Origin: Paenibacillus flagellatus
GTDB taxonomy: Bacteria; Bacillota; Bacilli; Paenibacillales; NBRC-103111
Length of the DNA stretch: 64,000 nt
NCBI RefSeq assembly: GCF_003217775.1
Contig: NZ_QJVJ01000002.1
Coordinates: 248,001 to 312,000, forward strand
Direction: 5' to 3'
Below, one piece after another: positions 36,601-43,316 of this stretch. Below the pieces are notes generated by a model. It worked only from the letters and a program-made list of their open reading frames with translations, was not told the DNA's origin and ran no database searches. Numbering within the stretch: position 1 is the first letter of the stretch; each line of letters begins with the position of its first letter. Both the position numbers and the translations under genes were made by a program.

Positions 36601-36742
36601 CGGTTCGTTAGAATATGACGTTCCCGGAACGAGCCATAGAATATTAAGAAGACCAGACGGAAAACTTGGATACGTGTTAAATCATGACTATTCACAACCT
36701 AAATTATTTCCGGGACCATGGTATCCTGAAGGTGGAAAATAG
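30689..36742 (+). CDS. RHS-repeat polymorphic toxin with discoidin, pretoxin-HINT and barnase-like RNase C-terminus
   Basis: A 2017-residue secreted protein, started by GTG behind GGAGG. A signal peptide covers ~1-32. RHS/YD repeats begin near 370, with an F5/8 type C (discoidin) domain inserted at ~529-665. The RHS core closes at ~1616-1664 (YLRARYYDPGVGRF, YAYVHNNPLIYIDPTGH). A pretoxin HINT autoprotease is at ~1772-1911 (CFTSGTKVL, TTDNHPFWV, HTYYVTDIGIWVHN). The last ~105 residues look like barnase: catalytic Glu1975, Arg1984 and His1999 sit in LEYDV, HRIL and NHDY, and the Arg-His distance of 15 equals that of barnase. The DNA from 35.7 kb on is AT-rich, unlike the repeats. It likely delivers an RNase to competing cells; the next gene is the inferred immunity protein. 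Confidence 0.88.
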   Translation: MKRTKPWISILLITVMILSGFPSVNVAMADEASDQTIVHSVPDYSEHVDAEPPAPPEELVLQTQSSSSDALVEKNGFSLMAATDISGWSKQMNGIAMPQVINESGKDQYADRYRSQEAVDRQSGSLSINVTDLVLPGRDGLDFALSRHYNSNQAQMGEMRSVFTEVSSGWNYYKDYNYWQYVFEGYTSNGSGPYTSYSSLYKTYEEAETACSSYANSTTYAQKVCRVQPRNETYRKFFSWSNVAEKTSYLRSRYDLGAGWALGLPSLQIVKSPPDDGSEIHFHDGTGASYYVSFTYNPEDSNLVGYPRDDVKFYMDNGTYSNGQKSSSYVFSSHDLRKTYFADDGRLLGIKDRFGNEIRFSHVVRTVNGVEYAYVQQITDSIGRIIQLTYDNAIDNPAATEDNVTVTVTYPGEPGKQTVVKYTKKRHIVDGRYEPYLYAVTKAPNTSDQTTTYYEYESVAQRFYFYMYNPTASVYTQLLKRIIYPHSVSNYEYETSSRKLGAYGSMDAFRVKDRSDMNRVGTAVPAFSKPNLALGKPVQVSSYYVDTGGDDTSPDNYIYYYGSNVVDGKSLTSWIPNGGDANPWLYVDLGSVQSFNQVVIRWKNRNPYAQYSIQVSNDATTWSDLYVVNIGSGIAEDIRNLNGNARYVRILNGSNLIELEIYQHPGMNQVGYAYLGDYTDNRTGFPHHATVVTTQDRVQSTITFNEQGQESSIVTLSADGREIRTQENELFHDTYKYKPTRTRFTDQVGPNTQRLYVSRTYNSWGGLASETQPLNWADFNNEATKAEYTTKYEYDASFHFPSKTERKQNANTIQTETIDYHYDPLVPALYGRLKKTVNANGESVEYTYELTDGKVSKAIAIQTLEDGKVARTETEYGPAGVYAFPTKVKQFYTDENNQPQIMETSRTYEVLTGLLMSETAPGGRITTFGYDKLGRPTSVIQPSYTGLNGVIYDVEERTEYAPNQSSAAFDSTNSNVQTLKVKTYTSVRNRSTNSVTPYNVRESFYDGTGNLILRQFHDSQRGHWIPEVQLHYDGMSRPIYAIDAENNVQTMAYDIWGRNSQVTDTHGNIYKSVHDLIQRTTTSYMVTPENAANPDDSVKWNVLEKQFDHLGRPLSYTAYPNWPDRINKVQGFYAYDYVGNVIRSTDPKGYVTNYQYDKLNRLTKITDPLQQATDYSYTALGQIKETKQVDGQTFTTTKTYDELGRIRQTINPAGQSDQWNYNAVGDLSSKRDLNQNSFQYIYDELHRLVASNLGTTSFKTYYEANPFGPVRKEEWNGSSAIRSAAYTYTSNGQLASKVVTSDGLPLSMSNTFDRAGKPTGVTDGFAFTTAYAYDRGRVDKVQTNGAASAPGTDDSQYAKYEYNPNGTLKTITYPRLADGTYLKAQYEYDKMNRLTKVTNVKGTQPISTYQYGYDANSNIVSVTDAAGTTGYEYDKLNRLTKTTRPDGQIVTYTYDGRGNRKTNVGDSLIIREANYTFNPWNELTGVASGGETTEYQYSPETEGLRIKKTSSTGTVRYTYNGKGQVIAESDANNNVTAQYVWGPDRLLMKKDAATGQSYYYLQNGHGDVVQLVSTAGAVVNNYRYDEWGNVLSETESVPNVFKYAGEQYDAEVGLYYLRARYYDPGVGRFISKDAYEGDIANPLTLNLYAYVHNNPLIYIDPTGHWCTSADGLYSHRGDCNYGSNGNYESFWDGHDYDHNGDWEIENGVPVRQYFYEGNVVNKIGDWFKDFGKLEREDIEHLEYVGAQLGGLPYDVPDENVYPVIRGPRASSCNCFTSGTKVLTDEGEKNIEDIEVGDKVLAKDENNPSGELAYKEVTALYRNQRDDIIKLHVGEQIIETTDNHPFWVEGKGWVFAGELQVGDKLQKADESNLTIDKVEFIKLDKPVTVYNFTVADFHTYYVTDIGIWVHNTKCSNNNLSSPNPLPKTIRDQYEEIRLGGGTPRIDPVTGKQKVFNANELKNISGGGTNVWSGSLEYDVPGTSHRILRRPDGKLGYVLNHDYSQPKLFPGPWYPEGGK

Positions 36743-36756
36743 AGTTGGGAGGTACA

Positions 36757-37512
36757 ATGGCTAAATATTCGATAGTAGATGATGAGAGTAATTTGATTGT
36801 GGGGACATGCGATGACATCGTGGGACTTTCCGGAGAATGTACTTTAATTGATGGAAACGAATCTTTCCACAAGATCATCCTAGAGAACTTTAATATAACG
36901 CAATCATTTAGTGAATATTGTGCTAAGACAAAATCCAGAGTTACAAATATTCATTTAGGAATCATGGGTGTAGATGGGGACCCCATAGGTTCGTATTATT
37001 TCTCCTCGAAAGTTCCATTGTACTTTCGTGAGAATGTGCCTGAAAATAAAGAAAGGTATGTCGAACTAACTGGAACACTTTTAACAAAAGCGTCCAAAGA
37101 AGCCTTAGAGATTTGGGAGTGGTGGAGACAATTACCTCCTGCATCCACTAACTTATGGTCTAGTCTCACAGATCACCAAAGAGAAGGATGGCTAGAAGTT
37201 GTACGTTTATATTTCAAGAGAAATTCTAATAAAAAAGATGAAAAACATGGAGTCTATTCTTTTGATTCAACTTACGTAAATGATTCAACTTCCTTCTTTT
37301 GTGCTCTAGGAGAAGCAATTAATGGTCCAGGTGGATATTTTGGCTTTGACTTATTGAGTCTGGAGGATTGTCTTTGTGGTGGCTTTGGTGCAGTGCCTCC
37401 GTTCACCCTTAATTTGGAAAATGGTAGTGATTTTTTTGAAACAGATAGTGTTTTTTTAACAAAACTAAAAGAGATATTTGCAGATAAACAAGTGAATATT
37501 ATTAGACTTTAG
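36757..37512 (+). CDS. Barstar-like immunity protein with extra N-terminal domain
   Basis: A 251-residue cytoplasmic protein. The C-terminal ~90 residues follow the barstar pattern: short strand, VNDSTSFFCALGEAINGPGGYFG, FDLLSLEDCLCGGFG, a PPF strand and FLTKLKEIFADKQVNIIRL at the end. The N-terminal ~160 residues are a separate domain I do not recognise. The ATG follows TTGGGAGG, 14 bases after the toxin gene. The DNA is AT-rich like the toxin tip, as expected for an exchanged toxin-immunity cassette. Barstar inhibits barnase-type RNases, which matches the toxin domain predicted independently upstream. The alternative in-frame TTG at 36745 is less likely. Confidence 0.8.
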   Translation: MAKYSIVDDESNLIVGTCDDIVGLSGECTLIDGNESFHKIILENFNITQSFSEYCAKTKSRVTNIHLGIMGVDGDPIGSYYFSSKVPLYFRENVPENKERYVELTGTLLTKASKEALEIWEWWRQLPPASTNLWSSLTDHQREGWLEVVRLYFKRNSNKKDEKHGVYSFDSTYVNDSTSFFCALGEAINGPGGYFGFDLLSLEDCLCGGFGAVPPFTLNLENGSDFFETDSVFLTKLKEIFADKQVNIIRL

Positions 37513-37518
37513 TTTAGT

Positions 37519-37554
37519 GACCTTGAAGGTGTCCCCTTCGAGGTCTTATTTTTT
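37519..37554 (+). terminator. Terminator of the toxin-immunity operon, abutting an IS
   Basis: GACCTTGAAGG (37519-37529) pairs with CCTTCGAGGTC (37535-37545), followed by TTATTTTTT. The last eight of these bases are the left target-site copy of the adjacent insertion sequence. Confidence 0.85.
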
Positions 37555-38907
37555 GGGACTGTAAAATTTTCTGTGTAAACTCTCCAATCAATCTATTAGA
37601 CTAATAGGAAAGGTTGGATTGGAAGGATGAGCACAGTGGCCCCGAAGTTCAGCAAGGATCAAGTGAAAGCCTTCATCAAAGACAACGATCTAAAGACGAT
37701 GGCGGATGTTCAGTCTGCTCTCAAAGAACTGTTTGCCGACACGTTGCAAGAGATGTTGGAGGCGGAGCTTGATCATGAGTTGGGCTATGCGAAGCATGAT
37801 GTGGCAAGCAGACAACCAACAGCCGTAACGGGAAGAGCAAGAAGACGATCACCAGCGAGTACGGAGAGCAAGAGATCCGTGTTCCAAGGGATCGTAACGG
37901 TGAGTTCGAGCCGATGATCGTAAAGAAGCATCAGTCGAACGTAACCGGCATTGAGGATCAGATTATTGCTATGTATGCCAAGGGTGTAAGCACCCGAGAC
38001 ATTCAGGACCACCTGTCCAATCTGTACGGGATTGAAGTGTCTCCGACGATGATCTCCAACGTGACGAACAAGCTCATTCCCTTGATCAAAGAATGGCAGA
38101 ATCGTCCGTTATAAGGCGTGTATGCCGTTGTTTTTATGGACGCGATCCACTTCAAAGTAAAGCAAGACGGCGCGATTGTGAATAAGGCTGCTTACATGGT
38201 CATTGGCATCGATCTCGACGGAAACAAGGACGTTCTCGGGATGTGGATCGGCGAGAATGAGTCCTCAAAATTTTGGCTTAGCGTGCTCAACGATCTCAGG
38301 AACCGAGGCGTGGGCGACATCCTAATTACCTGCGTGGATAACCTTACGGGCTTCTCACAGGCTATTTCGGCGTGCTTTCCGAAGACGGAGATCCAGAAAT
38401 GCGTCATTCACCAAATCCGCAATTCCACTAGGTACGTTTCATACAAGGACCTAAAGAAGGTGACGGCGGACCTCAAACCGATCTACAAGGCTGCAACGGA
38501 GGATATGGCGCTCGTTGAGCTTGATCGGTTCGAAGAAACCTGGGGCACCAAATACCCGCTCATCGTGCGTTCCTGGCGCACGAACTGGGACGAGATTGCA
38601 ACGTTCTTTACATACCCTCCTGAGATCCGAAAGTTAATCTACACGACCAATATGATTGAGAGCTACCACCGCCAGCTCCGCAAGGTAACCAAAGGAAAGA
38701 GCATCTTCCCAACGGATGAATCCTTGCTCAAGATGCTATATCTCGCCACCATGGACGTAACTCAGAAATGGACCGGCCGTGTTCAAAACTGGGGACAAAT
38801 CTTGCTGCAGCTCTCGGTCTTCTTCCCCGACCGAATTGGACCCCATTTACCTTAGGCTGTCCATTGGTTTTCTCTAGGAGTGTTTAAACAAAATTCTTGA
38901 CAGACCC
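37555..38907 (+). mobile_element. IS256-family insertion sequence with 8-base target duplication, inactive
   Basis: A 1353-base element. The left end (37555-37585) begins GGGACTGTAAAATTTTC, and the right end reads GGGTCTGTCAAGAATTTT on the opposite strand. About 23 of 31 terminal bases match as inverted repeats. TATTTTTT occurs directly outside both ends (37547-37554 and 38908-38915), an eight-base target duplication typical of the family. The transposase gene inside carries a frameshift and a nonsense codon, so transposition would need a helper copy. Intact target duplications suggest the insertion is not very old. Confidence 0.9.
37627..38855 (+). pseudogene. IS256-family transposase, frameshifted and with internal stop
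   Basis: A mutator-type DDE transposase, about 410 codons if repaired. The frame from 37627 is correct to GYAKHDV, then a one-base loss near 37800-37815 moves the reading to another frame (SEYGEQEIRVPRDRNGEFEP). An in-frame TAA at 38112-38114 then interrupts WQNRPL*GVYAVVFMDAIH, where relatives have a Glu. The DDE residues are still visible: D in FMDAIH, D in CVDNLTGFSQAI, and E in NMIESYHRQLRK. The start follows AGGTTGGATTGGAAGG. Confidence 0.92.
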
Positions 38908-38915
38908 TATTTTTT

Positions 38916-39358
38916 CCCCCTCTCACCAATCGAATAAATCGGGTGGCCGATTGTTGGAGTTCACATAGCCACTTATACCGTTCTTTTTATTGCTCGCCAC
39001 GCCCCCAATAATAGCAGCATATGCGCGGCGTGGTTTTCACGAGGAGTGAGGTTTCTCTGTGCGTTACTACATCCTAAGCGTCTCACTGGATATAATAATA
39101 CTTTGATAAATAGCCTGTAACCACTCGCTTCTACCGAAATCCCAATTTACTCCTTGCTGAACTTTGGGCCAACGTGATCATCCTTCCAAGTAAACCTTTC
39201 CTACTACAGATTAGAGAGTATACACAGTCTACACCCTCCAGCATCGTCCACCCTACTAGCTCTATGGTATACTATTGAAAAACAAGCGGGTCGTGCGAGC
39301 TTGAGCGCAGGTCGGAGCGGGCGGGCAGCGGATGTCGACGCCGGTTAGGAGGGGCGAC
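38916..39358. other. Gene-free AT-rich region after the insertion sequence
   Basis: No supported gene. CCACGCC (38997-39003) and GGCGTGG (39027-39033), followed by TTTT, form a possible weak terminator. TATACT (39268-39273) is a likely -10 for the protease gene. The rest shows no recognisable signal. Confidence 0.5.
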
Positions 39359-40237
39359 TTGAAAGATCGAGAGGAGCGAGAGGACCGGCCGGAGGAACGG
39401 AAGGAGCGGGAGGCCGCCGCAGCGGAACATGAGCCGGCGTACGACGAGGCGGACCTGGTTCAAGCGGATGAAGCGGACGAGGAAGAGGACCGGATCTATT
39501 TCGAGCGGAAAGCGAGAACGAGACGACGGTTGAAGAAAGCGATCGCCGTTTTCGTCGTCGCGGCTTTGCTCGTCAACGGGCTGGCGTTTTGGCCGATGCT
39601 TTACAATGGGCAGGCGATCCGGTTTCTCGTCAAATCGAGGGAGCTTTCCCGAAACGAAGCGGTCGCGGCTTATAAGCAAGCCGTCGTCGTCGTCGGCACG
39701 GACGAGGGGAAAGGGACCGGATTTCTCATAACGCCGGACGGATATATCGTCACGAACCATCATGTCATCGAAGGGGCGAAGAACGTGTTCGTTCGGCTCC
39801 CCGATGGGGAAAACTACATCGCGGAGGTTAAGGCAAGCGAGGCCGGTCTCGATTTGGCCGTGTTGAAAATCGACCCGGGTGACCGGCAATTGGACGCGTT
39901 GCCGCTAGAGCGGACGAACGACTGGCGGGAAGGCGAACCCGTTTACATCATCGGCAACCCGCTGATGTTCACCCGTATCGCCAACGAAGGGACGATCGCC
40001 GGGCAAATTCCGGTGCGGGGCTTGGACGTTCCGGCTCTCGCTTTGCAGGCTCCCGTTTATAAAGGCAACAGCGGCAGCCCGGTCATTAACGCCGATGGCA
40101 AGGCGATCGCCGTCGTGTTCGCCACCGCCGAAGTCGAGCTGGACGGAGAGAAGCGCCATGTCGGCCTGGCTGTATCCGTTGCCCATCTGCTCCCCGTATT
40201 GGAGAAGATCGGCGGAATCCATGTGGCGAAGCAGTGA
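39359..40237 (+). CDS. Membrane-anchored trypsin-like serine protease (HtrA-like, no PDZ)
   Basis: A 292-residue protease of the S1C class. A very acidic/basic charged N-terminus (~1-55) precedes one membrane span (~59-78, AIAVFVVAALLVNGLAFWPM), then an extracellular protease domain. Catalytic residues are His in VTNHHVIEG (~133), Asp in GLDLAVLKI (~165) and Ser in GNSGSPV (~238). There is no room for a C-terminal PDZ domain, unlike HtrA itself. I chose the TTG at 39359, with AGGAGGGG six bases upstream; an ATG nine codons earlier lacks a site. A role in cell-envelope protein quality control is inferred. Confidence 0.85.
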   Translation: MKDREEREDRPEERKEREAAAAEHEPAYDEADLVQADEADEEEDRIYFERKARTRRRLKKAIAVFVVAALLVNGLAFWPMLYNGQAIRFLVKSRELSRNEAVAAYKQAVVVVGTDEGKGTGFLITPDGYIVTNHHVIEGAKNVFVRLPDGENYIAEVKASEAGLDLAVLKIDPGDRQLDALPLERTNDWREGEPVYIIGNPLMFTRIANEGTIAGQIPVRGLDVPALALQAPVYKGNSGSPVINADGKAIAVVFATAEVELDGEKRHVGLAVSVAHLLPVLEKIGGIHVAKQ

Positions 40238-40430
40238 TGGATTCATCAGTACAAAGCATCGAACTTATCGATGTCCATGAAGAGGAAATCCAGCGATGCG
40301 CGGAAAGGCGTTCCGGCCGCCAATAGCGTACCGCTTTGGTATAATCGAAAAAACAGCCCTGGTAGTGTCCCGAAAGTAAATATGAAACACCATCAGCAAC
40401 ACTCTCGGATGACATTCTGATGAAGTAAAA

Positions 40431-40470
40431 GGAGCTAAGCGAACCGTTCTCGCTTAGCTCCTTCGTTTTT
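40431..40470 (+). terminator. Strong rho-independent terminator
   Basis: GGAGCTAAGCG (40431-40441) pairs perfectly with CGCTTAGCTCC (40451-40461), followed by TTCGTTTTT. It could end the protease transcript or a short RNA starting near 40352. Confidence 0.88.
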
Positions 40471-40569
40471 AGTATCCGCGGCGGCCTTCTTGAACCAGAT
40501 GGAGACCAAAGGAATGCACCCAACCTCCCGACCTACGTCGCGCAACTTGATCCGGAGAGTGCCGCAATT

Positions 40570-40622
40570 GCGAAAAAGAGCTGCCCACGGCAAGTAAAAC
40601 CGTGGACAACCCTCTTTTTCGC
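40570..40622. terminator. Bidirectional terminator of the FAD oxidoreductase gene
   Basis: GCGAAAAAGAG and CTCTTTTTCGC flank a CCACGG/CCGTGG stem. On the minus strand the stem follows the oxidoreductase stop codon directly and runs into CTCTTTTTCGC. Confidence 0.75.
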
Positions 40623-40627
40623 TTTCG

Positions 40628-41875
40628 TTATTTCAGGAAGACGACCCCCTGCCGGTGCATGTGCTCGTGCAGCTTGCGGATGTCGACGTCCGCCATCCTG
40701 ACGCCGTCGTCGATGGCGATCGAGGCGGCGTTGCCGGCCGCCTGGCCCAGCGCGTAGCAGGTCGCCTGAACGCGCATGGACGACATGGCCACATGCGTCG
40801 CGGAGATCGACCTGCCGGCAACGAGCAGCCCGTCGACGCCCTGAGGGATCATGCAGCGGTACGGGATATCGTATCCGCTCAGCTTGCGTTCGTCGGTTCC
40901 TTTTTTGCCGTCGGGGTTATGGATGTCGATTTCGTAATTCGTCTGGGCGACGACGTCCTCGAACCGTCTGCCGGACAGCAGGTCGTCCTCCGTAAGCGTG
41001 TAATGCCCCTTGATCTGGTTCGTCTCGCGTACGCCGACCTGGGCGGGCACGTGGGACAACACGTAATTCTCGAAGCCGTTGCGCTGCAAATAGTCGACGA
41101 CGGAAAACACCTGGCGCAGCGCTTCCTTCTCGGCGAAGGCGACGTCCTTGATCTTCGCGCCGTTGCCGCGCACGCGGGTCATGTTGACGAGCAGCGTCCC
41201 GTCGTCGTTCCGTTCCCAGAACAGGTGCCGGCCTTGCGGAAGATCCTCGATGGTCTCGTAATGGTAGCAGCCTTCCGGAAGCTTGCGTTTTACCGGCTTG
41301 CCGGTGTTCTGCATCATGAACATGAGCGTCATCGGCTGGGTGGCGCCGTCTTCGTCTCGGCCGGACGTGTACGGGGCTCCGGCATCGATCGCCACCCGTC
41401 CGTCTCCGGTGCAATCGAGCACGACGTCCGCCTCGATGGCGCGCAGCCCTTCGCGCGTATTCAGGACGGCGCCCGTTACCCGGCTCCCTTCGCGCAGCGC
41501 GCCGGCGAAGCTGACGTGGAACAGCACGTCGACGCCTTCCTTCTCCATCTTCTCATTGAAGTAATGGCGCAGCACGAACGGATTGTATTGCGGCCATACC
41601 GAACCGGCATGGTTTTCGGGCAGCTGCACGTCCGTAAGCACTTCGGACAAAATTTCCCGGTATATCCCCGTCACATTGCCGATTCCCATAAAAATGCTGA
41701 CATTGCCGAGCGTGCCCATGCCGCCGAGCTGGCCGGAATGCTCGGCTACTATCACGCTCTTGCCGCAGCGGGCCGCGGAAATGGCCGCGGCGACGCCCGC
41801 CGGGCCGCCCCCGACCACGAGCACCTGCGTACGGGCGAACAAAGGGATTTGCCTTGCAAACGTTATGTCGCTCAT
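40628..41875 (-). CDS. FAD-dependent oxidoreductase (FAD_oxidored family)
   Basis: A 415-residue flavoprotein. The N-terminal dinucleotide-binding motif is VVGGGPAGVAAAISAA (residues ~20-35), followed by GKSVIVAEHSGQLGGMGT. DVVLDCTGDGRVA and the C-terminal GLLVAGRSISATHVAMSSMR complete the FAD site. Members are often of unknown substrate and frequent in sugar-utilisation regions. AGGAGGTCCG precedes the ATG. It lies 82 bases downstream of a LacI-family gene on the same strand. A perfect inverted repeat immediately upstream is a candidate operator, so sugar-linked control is inferred. Confidence 0.88.
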   Translation of the reverse strand: MSDITFARQIPLFARTQVLVVGGGPAGVAAAISAARCGKSVIVAEHSGQLGGMGTLGNVSIFMGIGNVTGIYREILSEVLTDVQLPENHAGSVWPQYNPFVLRHYFNEKMEKEGVDVLFHVSFAGALREGSRVTGAVLNTREGLRAIEADVVLDCTGDGRVAIDAGAPYTSGRDEDGATQPMTLMFMMQNTGKPVKRKLPEGCYHYETIEDLPQGRHLFWERNDDGTLLVNMTRVRGNGAKIKDVAFAEKEALRQVFSVVDYLQRNGFENYVLSHVPAQVGVRETNQIKGHYTLTEDDLLSGRRFEDVVAQTNYEIDIHNPDGKKGTDERKLSGYDIPYRCMIPQGVDGLLVAGRSISATHVAMSSMRVQATCYALGQAAGNAASIAIDDGVRMADVDIRKLHEHMHRQGVVFLK

Positions 41876-41891
41876 CGGTAATTCGGACCTC

Positions 41892-41917
41892 CTGAAATCG
41901 ATGGTTTTCGATTTCAG
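41892..41917. promoter_or_regulatory. Perfect 10-base inverted repeat before the oxidoreductase gene
   Basis: CTGAAATCGA (41892-41901) and TCGATTTCAG (41908-41917) flank six bases. It lies 17 bases upstream of the start codon, overlapping the Shine-Dalgarno region. An operator for the adjacent LacI protein, or an mRNA hairpin controlling translation, are both possible. Confidence 0.55.
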
Positions 41918-41957
41918 CTTAACGCGCGGCCCGATCGGGCGGCCAGTTCCATTTTGG

Positions 41958-42989
41958 TTACATTTTGCGCACGGTCGCGCCTTTATGCCAGCGGCATTGC
42001 AGCCGGATGTGCTCGTACGGCAAATGCGGATTGGCGAGCCGCCACAGCATCCGGTCCGCCGCGCGCACCCCCGTCTCCCGTACGGGCAGCAGCGGGCGGG
42101 TCAAATCGGGGAGGAACGCCTCCTCGTTCGTCTCCAGCCCGACGAGCGAGACGTCCTCCGGGATGCGCAGCCCGAGGCCGCGGCAGGCGTAATAGATCCA
42201 CGGGATGAGCGTATCCAGGACGCACAGGATCGCGGTGGGCCGAAGGCTGTCCCATTTCGCCCGGAACGCCTCGTCCCACTCCGCCTGCGTGCCTTGCGGA
42301 ACGAGGAGGCTTTCCTCCGGCGGTGTCTGGATGCCCGCCTCGGAGGACGATTCGGTGAACGCCTGCCAGCGTCTCCGAAACCCTCGCTGCGTCCGGATGT
42401 CGCCCACGTACATGATCCTCCGGTGGCCTTCCCGGACCAGGTGCATGACGCTTTGCGATACGGCATCGTAGACGTCCCAGATGACGCTGTCCGATTCCGT
42501 TCCCGCTTGCGGGAAATTGAGCAGCACCCGGGGTATCGGCAGCGCGAGCAGCTCCTGCTCCAAGGGCAGCGGAATGGTTGGGGGAATGAAGACGCCGGAA
42601 GCGTACGAGACGCCGTATTGCTGGAACCAGTCCCGGATTCGCTCCGGGTGCGTCTCGTGCTCCGGATAGATGGCGAAATCGATCAGGTGGCCGAGCTCCG
42701 ACAGCCGGTCGTACAGGCCGCTGTAGAGCTGTTTGACGAGATAGCCGTTATGGGTCGTGACGAAGACGAACCGGTGCGGCTTATCCGGGTAGACGGAGAG
42801 CCGGTCGATCGCCATTGCGTGCTCCTGCGCCTTCGTTCGGTAGCCGAGCTCCCGTGCCGCGCGGAAGACGCTCCGGCGCGTTTCCTCCGACATGCCGGGC
42901 AGCCCGCGCAGCGCCTTGGACACCGTATGAACGGACGTATGCAGCCGGTCCGCGATATGCTGAAGCGTCACTTGTTTTCTCGGACTCAT
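41958..42989 (-). CDS. LacI-family transcriptional regulator
   Basis: A 343-residue repressor. The LacI HTH and hinge are residues ~7-58 (VTLQHIADRLHTSVHTVSKALRG and ELGYR). A periplasmic-binding-like effector domain follows, typical of sugar sensing. AAGCGAGGCGCGAC precedes the ATG. It is upstream of, and on the same strand as, the FAD oxidoreductase. Inverted repeats lie upstream of both genes (41892 and 43058) and may be its sites, although they do not share an obvious common sequence. Confidence 0.92.
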   Translation of the reverse strand: MSPRKQVTLQHIADRLHTSVHTVSKALRGLPGMSEETRRSVFRAARELGYRTKAQEHAMAIDRLSVYPDKPHRFVFVTTHNGYLVKQLYSGLYDRLSELGHLIDFAIYPEHETHPERIRDWFQQYGVSYASGVFIPPTIPLPLEQELLALPIPRVLLNFPQAGTESDSVIWDVYDAVSQSVMHLVREGHRRIMYVGDIRTQRGFRRRWQAFTESSSEAGIQTPPEESLLVPQGTQAEWDEAFRAKWDSLRPTAILCVLDTLIPWIYYACRGLGLRIPEDVSLVGLETNEEAFLPDLTRPLLPVRETGVRAADRMLWRLANPHLPYEHIRLQCRWHKGATVRKM

Positions 42990-43316
42990 GTCGCGCCTCG
43001 CTTTCCGGAATAATGGCGGATGATGGGACGCAAGATTATGCGCGTGATTGCGATTGCGTACAAGGACATTGTACTAGGAAACGGATCGGGCGGATAGGGC
43101 GGCATGTTACAGCGGAACCCGACGGTGCCGGCGTATCGGGTCGCGCATGGTCGCTATGACGGTGCCGGGCAAGGGGATATGGAGGGGAGCCGGTGAGTGG
43201 TTCAAAGGGATACCGACCAAACAATTCGGCCGCTGCCGCGATTTCCGGAAGAAATGCAATGCCGACGCAGGCTATCTGGTAGAACCAAAGTATCTTAACT
43301 AATGAGGTGACGGCCC
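42990..43316. other. Intergenic region upstream of the LacI gene
   Basis: No supported gene. It includes the inverted repeat at 43058-43074. Downstream of that, short open pieces on the plus strand do not resemble any protein I recognise and may be decayed sequence preceding the Nudix pseudogene. Confidence 0.45.
43058..43074. promoter_or_regulatory. Inverted repeat upstream of the LacI gene
   Basis: GTACAA (43058-43063) and TTGTAC (43069-43074) are a perfect six-base repeat around five bases, 69 bases upstream of the LacI start. An autoregulatory operator is possible. Confidence 0.4.

Larger units (their letters stand above)
40238..40627. other. Intergenic region with candidate short transcript and two terminators
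   Basis: No supported protein gene. It contains a perfect TATAAT (40340-40345), a strong terminator at 40431-40470 and a second, bidirectional one at 40570-40622. The 40350-40430 stretch has only a 12-codon open frame without ribosome-binding site. Confidence 0.5.
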
